Assembly: GCF_042653205.1 (NCBI RefSeq)
Contig: NZ_JBHSHY010000009.1
Coordinates: 62,001-126,000 of the forward strand
Length of the DNA stretch: 64,000 nucleotides
From: Paenibacillus_Z sp042653205
GTDB taxonomy: Bacteria; Bacillota; Bacilli; Paenibacillales; Paenibacillaceae
Reading direction: 5' to 3'
Numbering within the stretch: the first letter of the stretch is position 1; each line of letters starts with the position of its first letter. The position numbers were made by a program, and so were the translations under genes. Positions 16,047-24,411 of the stretch are shown piece after piece. The notes below the pieces were generated by a model. The model saw only the letters and a program-made list of their open reading frames with translations, had not been told where the DNA came from and ran no database searches.

Positions 16047-16997
16047 ATGAACGACATGTTGGCGATCGCGGGTCTAGCTTTCGTGCTCGTGGCTTTCGTT
16101 ACGCCGCTGCTCATATGGGGGCTTCGCCGCCTGGAGCTGACGCAGCCCATACGCGCCGAGCTGCCTGCCGACCATCACGCGAAGAAGGGAACGCCGTTGA
16201 TGGCCGGCCTCGTCCTGCTGATCGGCGTCGCCGCCTGCATGCAATTCCGTCCCGCGCCGCTGACGACGCTGCTTTGCGTGACGTTTCTCTTATTCAGCGC
16301 GATCGGGTTCCTCGACGATTTCAAGAAGGCCGCCTGGCAGGATCCATCCGGCATTTCCGGGCGGACCAAGCTGGTGCTGCAATTCGCGTGTACGGGCCTG
16401 CTGCTATTCGTCTTATTCCGTTCGTTCGGGTTGACGAGCGGCATCCCGCTGTTCCACGGCGTTCAGCTCCACTTGCCCGTCTTCGCGTACGTTATCGTCC
16501 TTGCCTTGTTCGTGGTGGGTTCTGCGAATGCCATCAATTTTACGGACGGGCTGGACGGATTGCTGATTAACGTCGCGATTCCAACGTACTTTTTCTTTGT
16601 TCTCATCTCGGACAAGCCGGAGGTCCGAACCTTCTCGTTGGTCATGATCGGCTGCTTGATCGCCCTCTTCTTCTACAATATTTTTCCCGCCAGAGCGTTC
16701 ATGGGAGATACCGGATCGCTGGCCATCGGGGGCTCGCTCTCCATCCTGGCGGTCATCGAGAAGGTAGAGCTGCTCATTCCCCTCTTGTTCTCCGTCTACC
16801 TGGCCGAACAATGGTCGGTCATGCTGCAGGTGTGGTACTACAAGCGGACGAAGCGGCGCTTGTTCCGCATGGCGCCGATTCATTTTCATTTTCGGTTAAA
16901 GTACGGCTGGAGCGAGAATACGATCGTCATGGTGTTCGGTTTCGTGTCTTGGGCATCCGCGCTCGGCAGCTGGCTGCTGTGGAAGTTCGCCTTTTAG
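16047..16997 (+). CDS. MraY-like phospho-glycosyl transferase (mraY paralogue)
   Basis: 316 residues, ten-helix membrane enzyme of the MraY/WecA family, which moves a phospho-sugar from a UDP donor to undecaprenyl phosphate. Signatures: DHHAKKGTPLMAG, GFLDDFKK, NAINFTDGLDGL, MGDTGSLAIGG and the C-terminal MAPIHFHFRLK followed by WSENTIVMVFG, which is the MraY rather than the WecA/TagO type. The ATG at 16047 follows AAAGGAGG by 8 nt; an earlier ATG at 15966 lacks a site. It stands alone, not in a dcw cluster, so it is probably a second copy or a specialised lipid-I enzyme. Substrate inferred from motifs only. Confidence 0.9.
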   Translation: MNDMLAIAGLAFVLVAFVTPLLIWGLRRLELTQPIRAELPADHHAKKGTPLMAGLVLLIGVAACMQFRPAPLTTLLCVTFLLFSAIGFLDDFKKAAWQDPSGISGRTKLVLQFACTGLLLFVLFRSFGLTSGIPLFHGVQLHLPVFAYVIVLALFVVGSANAINFTDGLDGLLINVAIPTYFFFVLISDKPEVRTFSLVMIGCLIALFFYNIFPARAFMGDTGSLAIGGSLSILAVIEKVELLIPLLFSVYLAEQWSVMLQVWYYKRTKRRLFRMAPIHFHFRLKYGWSENTIVMVFGFVSWASALGSWLLWKFAF

Positions 16998-17141
16998 GCG
17001 CGCCGCTGCGCGTCCCGTTCGGACAGGCTTGCAATCCACATGCCGCCGAAAGCTCGCGGACGAGGGAGGAAACGACGCGGTTTACGTCGAATGTGATATA
17101 CGCATCAGTGTCTTTAACATGTTTACGGGAGTTGACCAGGA

Positions 17142-17417
17142 GTGGCAAGAGGAATTAACGGCGTTACGATGGAAATTGACTTTGAAGGCGGCAAGCGCGT
17201 ACGGATCCGCAGCGAGTACGACCCGGTCAACAACGAAATGGACTTCAAATTCACGGACAAGCATAAGCGGCCGCTTCGGCTGGAGCAATGGGAGGCGGAG
17301 GACTGCCGCATCCTGTTCATGGGGCTGGCGCAAATGTTCGGGTCGGCCGCGTCGGGAACGAACGCTCCGGAGGACAAGCACGTGGACGCGAGCACGCTTC
17401 GCCAGCAAGAGCGCTAA
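17142..17417 (+). CDS. Small hypothetical cytoplasmic protein
   Basis: 91 residues from a GTG at 17142 behind GGGAG; an ATG at 17169 would give 82 residues starting MEIDFEGG. The sequence is charged and beta-rich (KRVRIRSEYDPVNNEMDFKF, KRPLRLEQWEAEDCRILFMG) and has no membrane segment or signal. I do not recognise a family. A good rho-independent terminator follows within 90 nt on the same strand, which supports it being expressed. It is separated from the MraY-like gene by 144 nt and could be co-transcribed with it. Confidence 0.6.
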   Translation: MARGINGVTMEIDFEGGKRVRIRSEYDPVNNEMDFKFTDKHKRPLRLEQWEAEDCRILFMGLAQMFGSAASGTNAPEDKHVDASTLRQQER

Positions 17418-17504
17418 TCGAGTTGCGAAGAAGAATGGTATTGGAGCGTAGCGTCTCCGAAGCCGTCTCCGGCAGCTGCAGAACGATCTCTCGTACCACG
17501 TAAT

Positions 17505-17533
17505 AAGGTGCCGGCTTCAGCTGGCACCTTTTT
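17505..17533 (+). terminator. Rho-independent terminator
   Basis: An 8-bp stem AAGGTGCC/GGCACCTT (17505-17512, 17523-17530) with a 10-nt loop is followed by T-residues on the plus strand. Confidence 0.85.
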
Positions 17534-17684
17534 GGATTTCCTGCATAAAAAAACAGCCGAACGTAATCGGACCGCCCCCCAAAGGTTAAACACCATCGAA
17601 CAACTGGAGAGGCGGTTCCAATTCGCCGGCTGCCTTCGCGTCGATATGGAATGCTCGTATCCCGTTCGCCGCAGCTTGACTCGG

Positions 17685-18833
17685 TTACGCCAAGCCGTTT
17701 TTTTGCGTAAAGGTGCCCCGAGCCCGTTTCGCCCGCATGAGCTTGTACGCCGCTTCCGTCCACAGGACCGCGACGATGCCCATGGCCGCGAGCGTCCACA
17801 AGGCCTGCCGCTTTCGTTCGGGCGCCCGGTCGAAATGCGCATGCCCCAGCCGCTGCTGCGCATGCTTCATCAGCGCCAGCTGCAGATCGGGATCATTTTG
17901 CATGCCGCCGGCATTGAGGCGGAAGCCGTTGCTCTGGGACCGGCGATCCAAGCCATCCTTCACCGTCAATGTGACGTCGATGCCGAGCTGCTCGCAAATC
18001 GCCAGCAGCGGCTTGGAGAACGCGCCGTAAGGAAATGCCAGCACATGGTTCGGCGCGCCAAGCTCGCGCTCCAGGATGGCATTCGCTTGCTTGAGATCGG
18101 TCTTCACACGCAACTCGTACTCCTGCTCCGTCTCCCGTCTGCCTTTGTCGGGCAAGTAGATCGGTCCGGACAACGCGGCAATGGTATACTTGCCCCCGGC
18201 ATCCGTAGGCGCGTACAGATGGGAATCAAATGAATGGCTGTAAAACGAAATGCCGTTTCGTTTCATCTCCCTGACCTGATCCCACGTCAGCTTAGGCACC
18301 CCCGGGTGATGCGGGTTGCTCACCGTGCTAACGATCAGGAAACTAGTCGCAGGCGCCCCGTACTTCCGCAGGATCGGATACGCATCCTGGTAAAACGAGG
18401 CATACCCGTCGTCGAAGGTCAGCAGTACGGCATTGTCGGGGATCGGGTCTCCGTGCAGGATGAAGCCGCGGTATTGATCCATCGTGATCCAGTGGAAATT
18501 GTTGGCCTTCATCATCTGGAGCTGGCGCTCGAACTTGGCGGTGGACAGCGCTCCGGCATCCTGCGGAACCGGCACGACCTCGTGGTACATCAGCACGATC
18601 ACGCGGCCCCGGTAATACGTGCCATGAGGTTCGTCGGGACCGGGCTTCAGCCCGCCGTACAAGGCAGAAGCGTCCCCCGGATTACCGATGCCGATCACCC
18701 TCCCCGCGCCAGGGAACATGCGCCCCACGATCGGCACGCGGCCATGATTGGCCTGGAGGATGAGAACCACGCAAAGCGCGGTTAAGCCAAGCAGCAAAAA
18801 TGTAAGAAAACCGATTCTCGTCTTAAGTGACAT
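17685..18833 (-). CDS. Membrane-anchored polysaccharide deacetylase
   Basis: 382 residues. An N-terminal helix (residues 8-27) anchors or exports it. The NodB domain spans about residues 75-290 with motif 1 LLTFDDGYASF (Asp141-Asp142), motif 2 HSFDSH and motif 3 LAFPYGAFS, so the metal His and the catalytic Asp are present. A second hydrophobic segment near residues 343-363 is followed by a basic tail. Such enzymes remove N-acetyl groups from peptidoglycan or poly-N-acetylglucosamine (IcaB/PgaB-like order). The ATG at 18833 has GGGAGCAG upstream; a longer frame to 19091 has no site. Monocistronic. Confidence 0.9.
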   Translation of the reverse strand: MSLKTRIGFLTFLLLGLTALCVVLILQANHGRVPIVGRMFPGAGRVIGIGNPGDASALYGGLKPGPDEPHGTYYRGRVIVLMYHEVVPVPQDAGALSTAKFERQLQMMKANNFHWITMDQYRGFILHGDPIPDNAVLLTFDDGYASFYQDAYPILRKYGAPATSFLIVSTVSNPHHPGVPKLTWDQVREMKRNGISFYSHSFDSHLYAPTDAGGKYTIAALSGPIYLPDKGRRETEQEYELRVKTDLKQANAILERELGAPNHVLAFPYGAFSKPLLAICEQLGIDVTLTVKDGLDRRSQSNGFRLNAGGMQNDPDLQLALMKHAQQRLGHAHFDRAPERKRQALWTLAAMGIVAVLWTEAAYKLMRAKRARGTFTQKNGLA

Positions 18834-18985
18834 CACTGACTGCTCCCGTGTGTGTTGTGTAGTCGCGGCGAACCGCAAAAATGAAAACGTCAGTATATCG
18901 ACGCAGGAAACGCGTCGGAGGTTGCTGGTTTCCATAAACTTTAAGAAGGGCATCCGAAATCGCGCATCCTTTCTCGGTGAATGGG

Positions 18986-19020
18986 CAAAAAAGGCGATCC
19001 GGCTGACTGCCGGACCGCCT
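18986..19020 (-). terminator. Second terminator hairpin of the sulfatase cluster
   Basis: A 12-bp stem with one mismatch (18992-19003 against 19009-19020) is followed on the minus strand by six to seven T. Together with the hairpin at 19045-19080 it forms a tandem terminator. Between 18834 and 19115 no gene is seen. Confidence 0.75.
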
Positions 19021-19044
19021 GAATTAATGAAACTTAACATCAAG

Positions 19045-19080
19045 AAAGGCACCCGATCGTCCCCGATCGGCTGCCTTTTT
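19045..19080. terminator. First terminator hairpin of the sulfatase cluster
   Basis: A two-part stem (AAAGGCA/TGCCTTT at 19045-19051 and 19072-19078, with inner CCGATCG/CGATCGG) lies 38 nt after the sulfatase stop. T-rich ends occur on both strands. Confidence 0.75.
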
Positions 19081-19115
19081 GCTGTGATCATACCCTCAGC
19101 GCGCGTCCGGCCTCA

Positions 19116-20591
19116 TCACATCCGCCGGTTCGTCTTCAATGGCACGACGTCCGACGTCTCCATATAAAACGTCAACAACCGCTCCTTGAGCGCAGCCAGC
19201 ACGTCCCTCAGCTCCGGATCGTCGATCCGGTTGTCAACCTCCATCGGATCGCGCCGAAGATCGTAGAGCTCATCCGGCTCATAGAACCGCCGCACGTATT
19301 TGTAATCGCGCGTTCGGCACATGACCGCCTTCGTATGCTCCGGCCCTTCTTGCTGCTGCAAGCCGACGCGCGGCCAATAGAGACCGCTCGGCGAGCTCAT
19401 CGACGTGCTCTCTAGCTCCATCGCCTGCGTCTCGCCGTGGAGCCGCCCTCCCTCCGCGAATACCGCATCGCGGTGCTCGTCCGTCTCACCGGCCAGCAGC
19501 GGCAGCAGCGAACGGCCAAAGTGAGTATGGCCGGGCGTCAGCTCAAGAAGCGCCTCGACCGTCGCCGGGAAGTCAATCAACTCGACCAGCGCCTCGCTGA
19601 CGCGCGGCTTCACTGGCACGCCTCGCGGCGGCTTAACAACGAACGGCACATTAGTCAGACAATCCTCAAAGGTGTTCTGCGTCTTCTCCACAAGCCCGTA
19701 ATCGCCGGTGAAGTCGCCGTGATCGGAGAAAAAGAACACCGCCGTATCATCGTAGATGCCCGCCTCCTTTAGCGCGTCCAGCACGAGGCCGAATTGATGA
19801 TCGACGCGGGCACACATCCCATAGTAGGTCCCGCGAAGCTCGGTCCATCGATCCTCGGTCCAGCCCTGCAGCTTCTGCCGGTCGTAGATGCCTTTCAGGA
19901 GGCTCGGCTTCTTCGACCAGTCGGGCGCCGGCGTCCGCTCGGGCAGCTTGCCGCGATCGATCGCCCCGTACCAAGGCTCCTCGACGCCGTACGGCGGATG
20001 CGGATACAGCAGCGGCAAATAAATGCACATCGGCCGATCCTGCGGCGCACTGCGGATAAAATCGATCGCGCCGAGCACCATTGCCCAGTCCCCGTCGTAG
20101 TAAGCCTTCTCATCCGGCGCCTTCTCCAGCTTTCCGGCGTAGAACGAGTAGTAATTGTCCCCATCGGGATCGCCGCGCCAGCCGTCGGCGCCATGCAGGT
20201 TCGTCTCCGGCCGCGGCCGTTTCTCCGGCACGTATTTAACGTCGCAATACGCATCGAAGCCATTCTCGGCGGGGACGAGATCGTTCTTGCCGCCCCACCA
20301 TACCGTATATCCTTCGTCCTTGAGCGTCTTGAGCAGCACCGGCTCGTCCTCCCGCATCATGTGGAACATCGTCCGGTGACCGCGGACATGGGGATACCAG
20401 CCACTCATGAATGAACATCGGCTGGGCGTGCATACGGGGTTCTGGCAGAACGCGCCCCGAAACGATACCGCTTCGCTCTCCACGAGGCGATCCAGGTTCG
20501 GCGTGACCGCCGCCGGATTACCGAAGTGGCCGATGACGTCCGCGCGCCATTGGTCGGGATTGAAAATCAGGATATGCGGCCTTTTGGACAT
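19116..20591 (-). CDS. Sulfatase (arylsulfatase family, Cys type)
   Basis: 491 residues. Hydrolyses sulfate esters, here probably on sugars. The N-terminal NPDQWRADVIG gives metal ligands, and NPVCTPSRCSFMSG (Cys54) is the C-x-P-S-R site converted to formylglycine. DHGDFTGDYGLVEK and the C-terminal DLRRDPMEVDN are also typical. No signal peptide is seen, so it should act in the cytoplasm on imported sulfated oligosaccharides. The ATG lies behind AGAGGAGGT. It is the last gene after the ABC transporter, which suggests import first and desulfation inside. No formylglycine-generating enzyme is encoded in this window. Confidence 0.94.
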   Translation of the reverse strand: MSKRPHILIFNPDQWRADVIGHFGNPAAVTPNLDRLVESEAVSFRGAFCQNPVCTPSRCSFMSGWYPHVRGHRTMFHMMREDEPVLLKTLKDEGYTVWWGGKNDLVPAENGFDAYCDVKYVPEKRPRPETNLHGADGWRGDPDGDNYYSFYAGKLEKAPDEKAYYDGDWAMVLGAIDFIRSAPQDRPMCIYLPLLYPHPPYGVEEPWYGAIDRGKLPERTPAPDWSKKPSLLKGIYDRQKLQGWTEDRWTELRGTYYGMCARVDHQFGLVLDALKEAGIYDDTAVFFFSDHGDFTGDYGLVEKTQNTFEDCLTNVPFVVKPPRGVPVKPRVSEALVELIDFPATVEALLELTPGHTHFGRSLLPLLAGETDEHRDAVFAEGGRLHGETQAMELESTSMSSPSGLYWPRVGLQQQEGPEHTKAVMCRTRDYKYVRRFYEPDELYDLRRDPMEVDNRIDDPELRDVLAALKERLLTFYMETSDVVPLKTNRRM

Positions 20592-20639
20592 GACGATACC
20601 TCCTCTTTCGTCGTATTCGATGCCGTGATGCCGGTTCGG

Positions 20640-21479
20640 TCAACCCTTGACCGAACCGGCAATGCCGTTAATGAAGTAGCGTTGAAACAAAATGAACACA
20701 AGAATGACGGGAAGCAGAGAGATCGAGGCGCCGGCGGCCATCCCCGTCCAATCGACGGTATTCTCCCCGGTGAACGCGAACATGCCGACCGCCAGCGTCC
20801 GAAGCTCAGGCTTGTTCAGGGTGAAAATGAGCGGAACGAAAAACGAGTTCCACGTCCAAATGAACTGCATGATGACCGTCGTGGAGACGACCGGCATGGA
20901 CAGCGGCAGCATGATCTGACGGAACGTGCGGAAGAATCCGCTGCCGTCGATCTCCGCCGATTCCTCCAGCTCCTTGGGCAGTGAGCGGAAATGCGCCGCG
21001 TACAGTAAAATGAAGAGCACATGGGCGCCGGACGATTCGGCCAGGATGACGCCGGGAATCGTATTCAGCAGCCCGAGATGCTTGATGATCTGATACACCG
21101 GAATGATTGTGTACCCTTTCGGAATGAACATCGTCGCCGTAAACGCCAGCAGCAGCCATTTCGCGCCAGGGAAACGCACACGCCCCAGCGCGTAGCCCGC
21201 CAGCGCGGCCACGACGACGACCAACAAGACAGTGGCGGCCGTCACGATCGCCGAGTTGAGAAAGTAGGTCGAGAAATGGCCGACCCGCCATGCGCGGGCG
21301 AAGTTGTCCCACTGCGCCGCTTCCGGCAGCAGCCGGATGCCGGCGGCGATATATTCGGTATTCGTCTTCAGCGAGGAGAAGAACATCCAGACGAACGGGT
21401 AGACCCATGCCGCACCGACCGCCAGCAGGAACAGATGGAGCAGTGCGTCGGGTCCGCGCTTCGAGAAGTGCCGCTTCAT
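20640..21479 (-). CDS. Sugar ABC transporter permease (MalG type)
   Basis: 279 residues and six helices, with the cytoplasmic EAA loop ELEESAEIDGSGFFRTFRQI followed by MLPLSMPVV. The ATG at 21479 shares its first base with the stop of the upstream permease gene (TGATG) and lies behind GGAGAGGAG. A longer frame reaching 21962 runs inside the upstream gene and is not used. It pairs with the MalF-type protein to form the membrane channel; the ATPase is not encoded here, as is common when a shared MsmX-type ATPase serves several importers. Confidence 0.95.
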   Translation of the reverse strand: MKRHFSKRGPDALLHLFLLAVGAAWVYPFVWMFFSSLKTNTEYIAAGIRLLPEAAQWDNFARAWRVGHFSTYFLNSAIVTAATVLLVVVVAALAGYALGRVRFPGAKWLLLAFTATMFIPKGYTIIPVYQIIKHLGLLNTIPGVILAESSGAHVLFILLYAAHFRSLPKELEESAEIDGSGFFRTFRQIMLPLSMPVVSTTVIMQFIWTWNSFFVPLIFTLNKPELRTLAVGMFAFTGENTVDWTGMAAGASISLLPVILVFILFQRYFINGIAGSVKG

Positions 21480-22477
21480 CACCCGACACTCCTCTCCGGG
21501 CTGCCGGGCAGGACTCCGCCGCGGCCGCCTGCGGAACGAACCAGCAGGCCGAGCAGCAGCGTGATCACGAAGATCGCCAACCCGTACACGATGCCAGCCG
21601 AGGACGCGTAGCCGATCTGCGGAAATCCGCTCGTATTGAAGGCATAATCGTAAATATGCAAATCCACCGTCTCCGTCGCGTAGAACGGTCCGCCCCCCGT
21701 CAGCGTCTTGACCAGATCGAACACATGCATGCTGTTGACGACGGTGAGGAGCAGCACGACGGCAGCGACCGGCTTCAGCAGCGGCAGCGTCACGTATAGC
21801 AGTGTCTGCCCGCCGCGCGCGCCGTCGATTTTGGCCGCCTCGAACACTTCGCCGGGCAGCGATTGCAATCCTGCCAGCCAGTAAATCATCACCATGCCGA
21901 AGAACTTCCAGGAGCCGACGAGAATGAGCACGCCCATTGCCGTGCCCGCCTGTCCGAGCCACGGGACGGGAGTGGAGAGCAGCCCCAGCCGCTGCAGCAG
22001 CTCGTTGACCAACGCATTCTCGTTGCCGAATATAAATTTCATGAGGATGCCCACCGTCGAAGCCGCCGTGACGACGGGCAGGAAATAGACCGTTCGGTAA
22101 ACCACTTTGCCCCGGAACAGCGATCGGTTCAAGACGAGCGCCAACAGCAGAGACGAAGGCAGCAAGAGGACCGCAGTGGCGCCGATATAGATCAGGCTGT
22201 TGCGAAAGGCGTTCCAGAACGAAGGGTCCGCAGTCAGCTTGGCGAAATTAGCCCACCCGACGAATGTCTCGAGCGGCCCGATGCCGCTCCAGTCGAAGAA
22301 CGAATACACGTAGCTCATGACGATCGGATAGACAGTGAATACGACGAACAGCAGCAGCTGCGGCAATATAAACAGATACGCCCACAAGAAACGGATGCGC
22401 TTCCGGCCGGACACGGTCCCCGCGGGACGGTCCGTGCCGGCCGTAGCGCCGGCCGCACGCGCGTTGGCAGCAAGCAT
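21479..22477 (-). CDS. Sugar ABC transporter permease (MalF type)
   Basis: 332 residues with six helices after a short N-terminal extension. The EAA loop is VFEAAKIDGARGGQTLLYVT followed by LPLLKP. The ATG at 22477 has AAAGGGG 12 nt upstream; a frame open to 22612 offers other starts without sites, so the N terminus is uncertain by up to 45 residues. It works with the MalG-type partner, to which it is coupled by a 1-nt overlap, and with the binding protein encoded 143 nt upstream. Confidence 0.92.
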   Translation of the reverse strand: MLAANARAAGATAGTDRPAGTVSGRKRIRFLWAYLFILPQLLLFVVFTVYPIVMSYVYSFFDWSGIGPLETFVGWANFAKLTADPSFWNAFRNSLIYIGATAVLLLPSSLLLALVLNRSLFRGKVVYRTVYFLPVVTAASTVGILMKFIFGNENALVNELLQRLGLLSTPVPWLGQAGTAMGVLILVGSWKFFGMVMIYWLAGLQSLPGEVFEAAKIDGARGGQTLLYVTLPLLKPVAAVVLLLTVVNSMHVFDLVKTLTGGGPFYATETVDLHIYDYAFNTSGFPQIGYASSAGIVYGLAIFVITLLLGLLVRSAGGRGGVLPGSPERSVG

Positions 22478-22620
22478 GAAGCAATTCAACCCCTTTCGTA
22501 GCGGAACTACGTCCCAAAGCGCCAAAGCGCGATACAAACGAAGGAGCCAGCTCGCCGGCCCCTCTTCGGCTTTAGTTTGTTGAAATTGATGGTTGCGATC
22601 GGTTGACGTCATGGATACTG

Positions 22621-24162
22621 TTACGGCTGCGACTTCGGCAAATCCTCGTACAGATCGCTCGTATACGGCGTGAACGGCGTCCAGTTCGGGAACCGATAAT
22701 CGTCCGCGCTAATGCGCTGTCCGGACCGGTCCGCTTTCTCGATCGATTCCTTAAGCGCCTGGTTGTAGCCGGCACTCAGCTGCGCGAGCTGACTCTTCAC
22801 GTCCGCGATTTGGCCGGTCAGGTACCCTTCGACGATCTTGCCGACGGTCTCCTTCGGCTTCTTGCCGTTCAGCTCCGTGTTGACCTGCACGGCCGCCTTG
22901 TTGCGCGTATACGGATGCGGCGACAGGATGAATGTCTTATCCTGAATCTCCTGCGCCCGGTTGAACTGCGGATTGTCGACCTGGGTCGTCTCGTTCTGCT
23001 TGATAATCGGCGAGCCTTCGACGCCGAGCTTCAACTGGTTGACGTAGAAGTGGTCCATGTAATAGTTCAGAAACAGCTTAACTTCCTCATAATGCTTCGT
23101 GTTCTTGCTCACGTGCACCGTCGCCTTGGTTTCGCCCTGGAAGGCGTAATAGGAGGGCTTGCCGTCCTTGGTCGGCAGCGGCGCCACGCCGAAGTGTTCG
23201 AATTTGTTGTTCTGCTGCAGCTCTGACGAGAGGAACGTCCCGTCGATGATGAAGGCAGCTTTGCCGGCGGCGAACAAGCTGGACGCTTCTCGGTAATCGA
23301 TGACGAGGCTGTTTGGGTGCAGCACTTTGTCGTCCTGCAGCTTCTTTAAGAATTCAATCGACTCCACATAACCCGGCGAATCAAATTCGTATTGACCCGT
23401 CTTCAAATTGAACCCGTCGTTCGGCACGACGTCCGGCTTGATCGCGGTCGCCATCTGCCCGACGTATCCGGTAACGAGCCAGTCCGTCTTGATACCGAGG
23501 ATGAGCGGATAGACGTCGCTTCCGGCTTGCCGGATCTTGCCGCTTGCCCGCACAAGTTCCTCCCATGACTTAGGCACGTCGTTCTCCGTCAATCCGGCCT
23601 TCTCCAGAACATCCTTGTTGTAGTAGAGCACGTGGGCGTAACGGCGCGGCGTGAAATGCGGCAGCGCGTAGACGCTTCCGTCCAGCGTCGTGTAGCCTTC
23701 CGTCCACGTCCCTTCGTAAAATTGCGTTCTTCGTCCGTCCGTCAGCACATCGTCGAGATTGTGAATGAGTCCCAACCGATTCAACTGATCGATCGGCGCG
23801 GCGTTGGCATTAGCGAAAATATCGGGCAGGCTATTGCTCGATATCGCCGCCTGCAGCTGGGCGGTGTACTGCGAGGAGACGATCTCCGGTAAATTCACGT
23901 GAATATTCGGATACTCCGCTTCGAACTGCTGGATCGTCTGTTCGATGGCCTGGCGCGATTCCGGCCAGCGGCTCCAATACGTGATTGTAACTTTCTCGCC
24001 TCCGGCCGGCTTCGCTCCGGATGCCTCGGATACGGTCGGCCCCTTACCCCCGTTGCCGCTGTTGGCGGAGTTGACAGGGCTGCCGTCGTTACCGGAGCAG
24101 CCGGACAGCAGCAACATGGCGGCGGCGGTTGTTGCAAGCATAGCGAGTGGTTTGTTTTTCAT
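22621..24162 (-). CDS. Extracellular sugar-binding lipoprotein of the sulfated-glycan cluster
   Basis: 513 residues. The signal peptide ends in the lipobox LLSGC (about residues 17-21), followed by a Ser/Gly/Asn-rich linker. The family-1 extracellular binding fold starts at VTITYWSRWPESRQAIEQT, with typical FEAEYPNIHV and YYNKDVLEKAGL blocks. At 513 residues it is longer than MalE-type proteins and fits the larger oligosaccharide binders of Paenibacillus. The ATG lies behind GAGGAG. It is the first gene of the transporter-sulfatase operon, so sulfated oligosaccharide is the likely ligand (inference). Confidence 0.93.
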   Translation of the reverse strand: MKNKPLAMLATTAAAMLLLSGCSGNDGSPVNSANSGNGGKGPTVSEASGAKPAGGEKVTITYWSRWPESRQAIEQTIQQFEAEYPNIHVNLPEIVSSQYTAQLQAAISSNSLPDIFANANAAPIDQLNRLGLIHNLDDVLTDGRRTQFYEGTWTEGYTTLDGSVYALPHFTPRRYAHVLYYNKDVLEKAGLTENDVPKSWEELVRASGKIRQAGSDVYPLILGIKTDWLVTGYVGQMATAIKPDVVPNDGFNLKTGQYEFDSPGYVESIEFLKKLQDDKVLHPNSLVIDYREASSLFAAGKAAFIIDGTFLSSELQQNNKFEHFGVAPLPTKDGKPSYYAFQGETKATVHVSKNTKHYEEVKLFLNYYMDHFYVNQLKLGVEGSPIIKQNETTQVDNPQFNRAQEIQDKTFILSPHPYTRNKAAVQVNTELNGKKPKETVGKIVEGYLTGQIADVKSQLAQLSAGYNQALKESIEKADRSGQRISADDYRFPNWTPFTPYTSDLYEDLPKSQP

Positions 24163-24301
24163 GACGACATTCTCCTCGGATGAAAGATGGATGTTGCGTT
24201 CCGCCTTCTTTCCTCCGGTGGTCCGGTCGTCGCTGGCGTATAACATATTTCTCTGATGTATTAACTCGGAATAAATGATGTGCTATCTCTGTCGCTGATC
24301 T

Positions 24302-24330
24302 CTGCTCCCCATTATAAGAGCACGGAGCAG
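24302..24330 (-). promoter_or_regulatory. -10 box inside a dyad upstream of the sulfated-glycan operon
   Basis: On the minus strand a perfect TATAAT (24316-24311) lies between the arms of a perfect 7-bp inverted repeat CTGCTCC/GGAGCAG (24302-24308, 24324-24330). No convincing -35 is seen. The dyad is a candidate site for the adjacent AraC-type response regulator. The 249-nt gap 24163-24411 holds nothing else recognisable. Confidence 0.45.
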
Positions 24331-24411
24331 CGGCCCGCATCGGGAAAAATTTAGCGCGGCGTAGGAATTTATTAGCCCTCGCCGGCGGATAACTCAACCG
24401 GAGCTGGAGTG

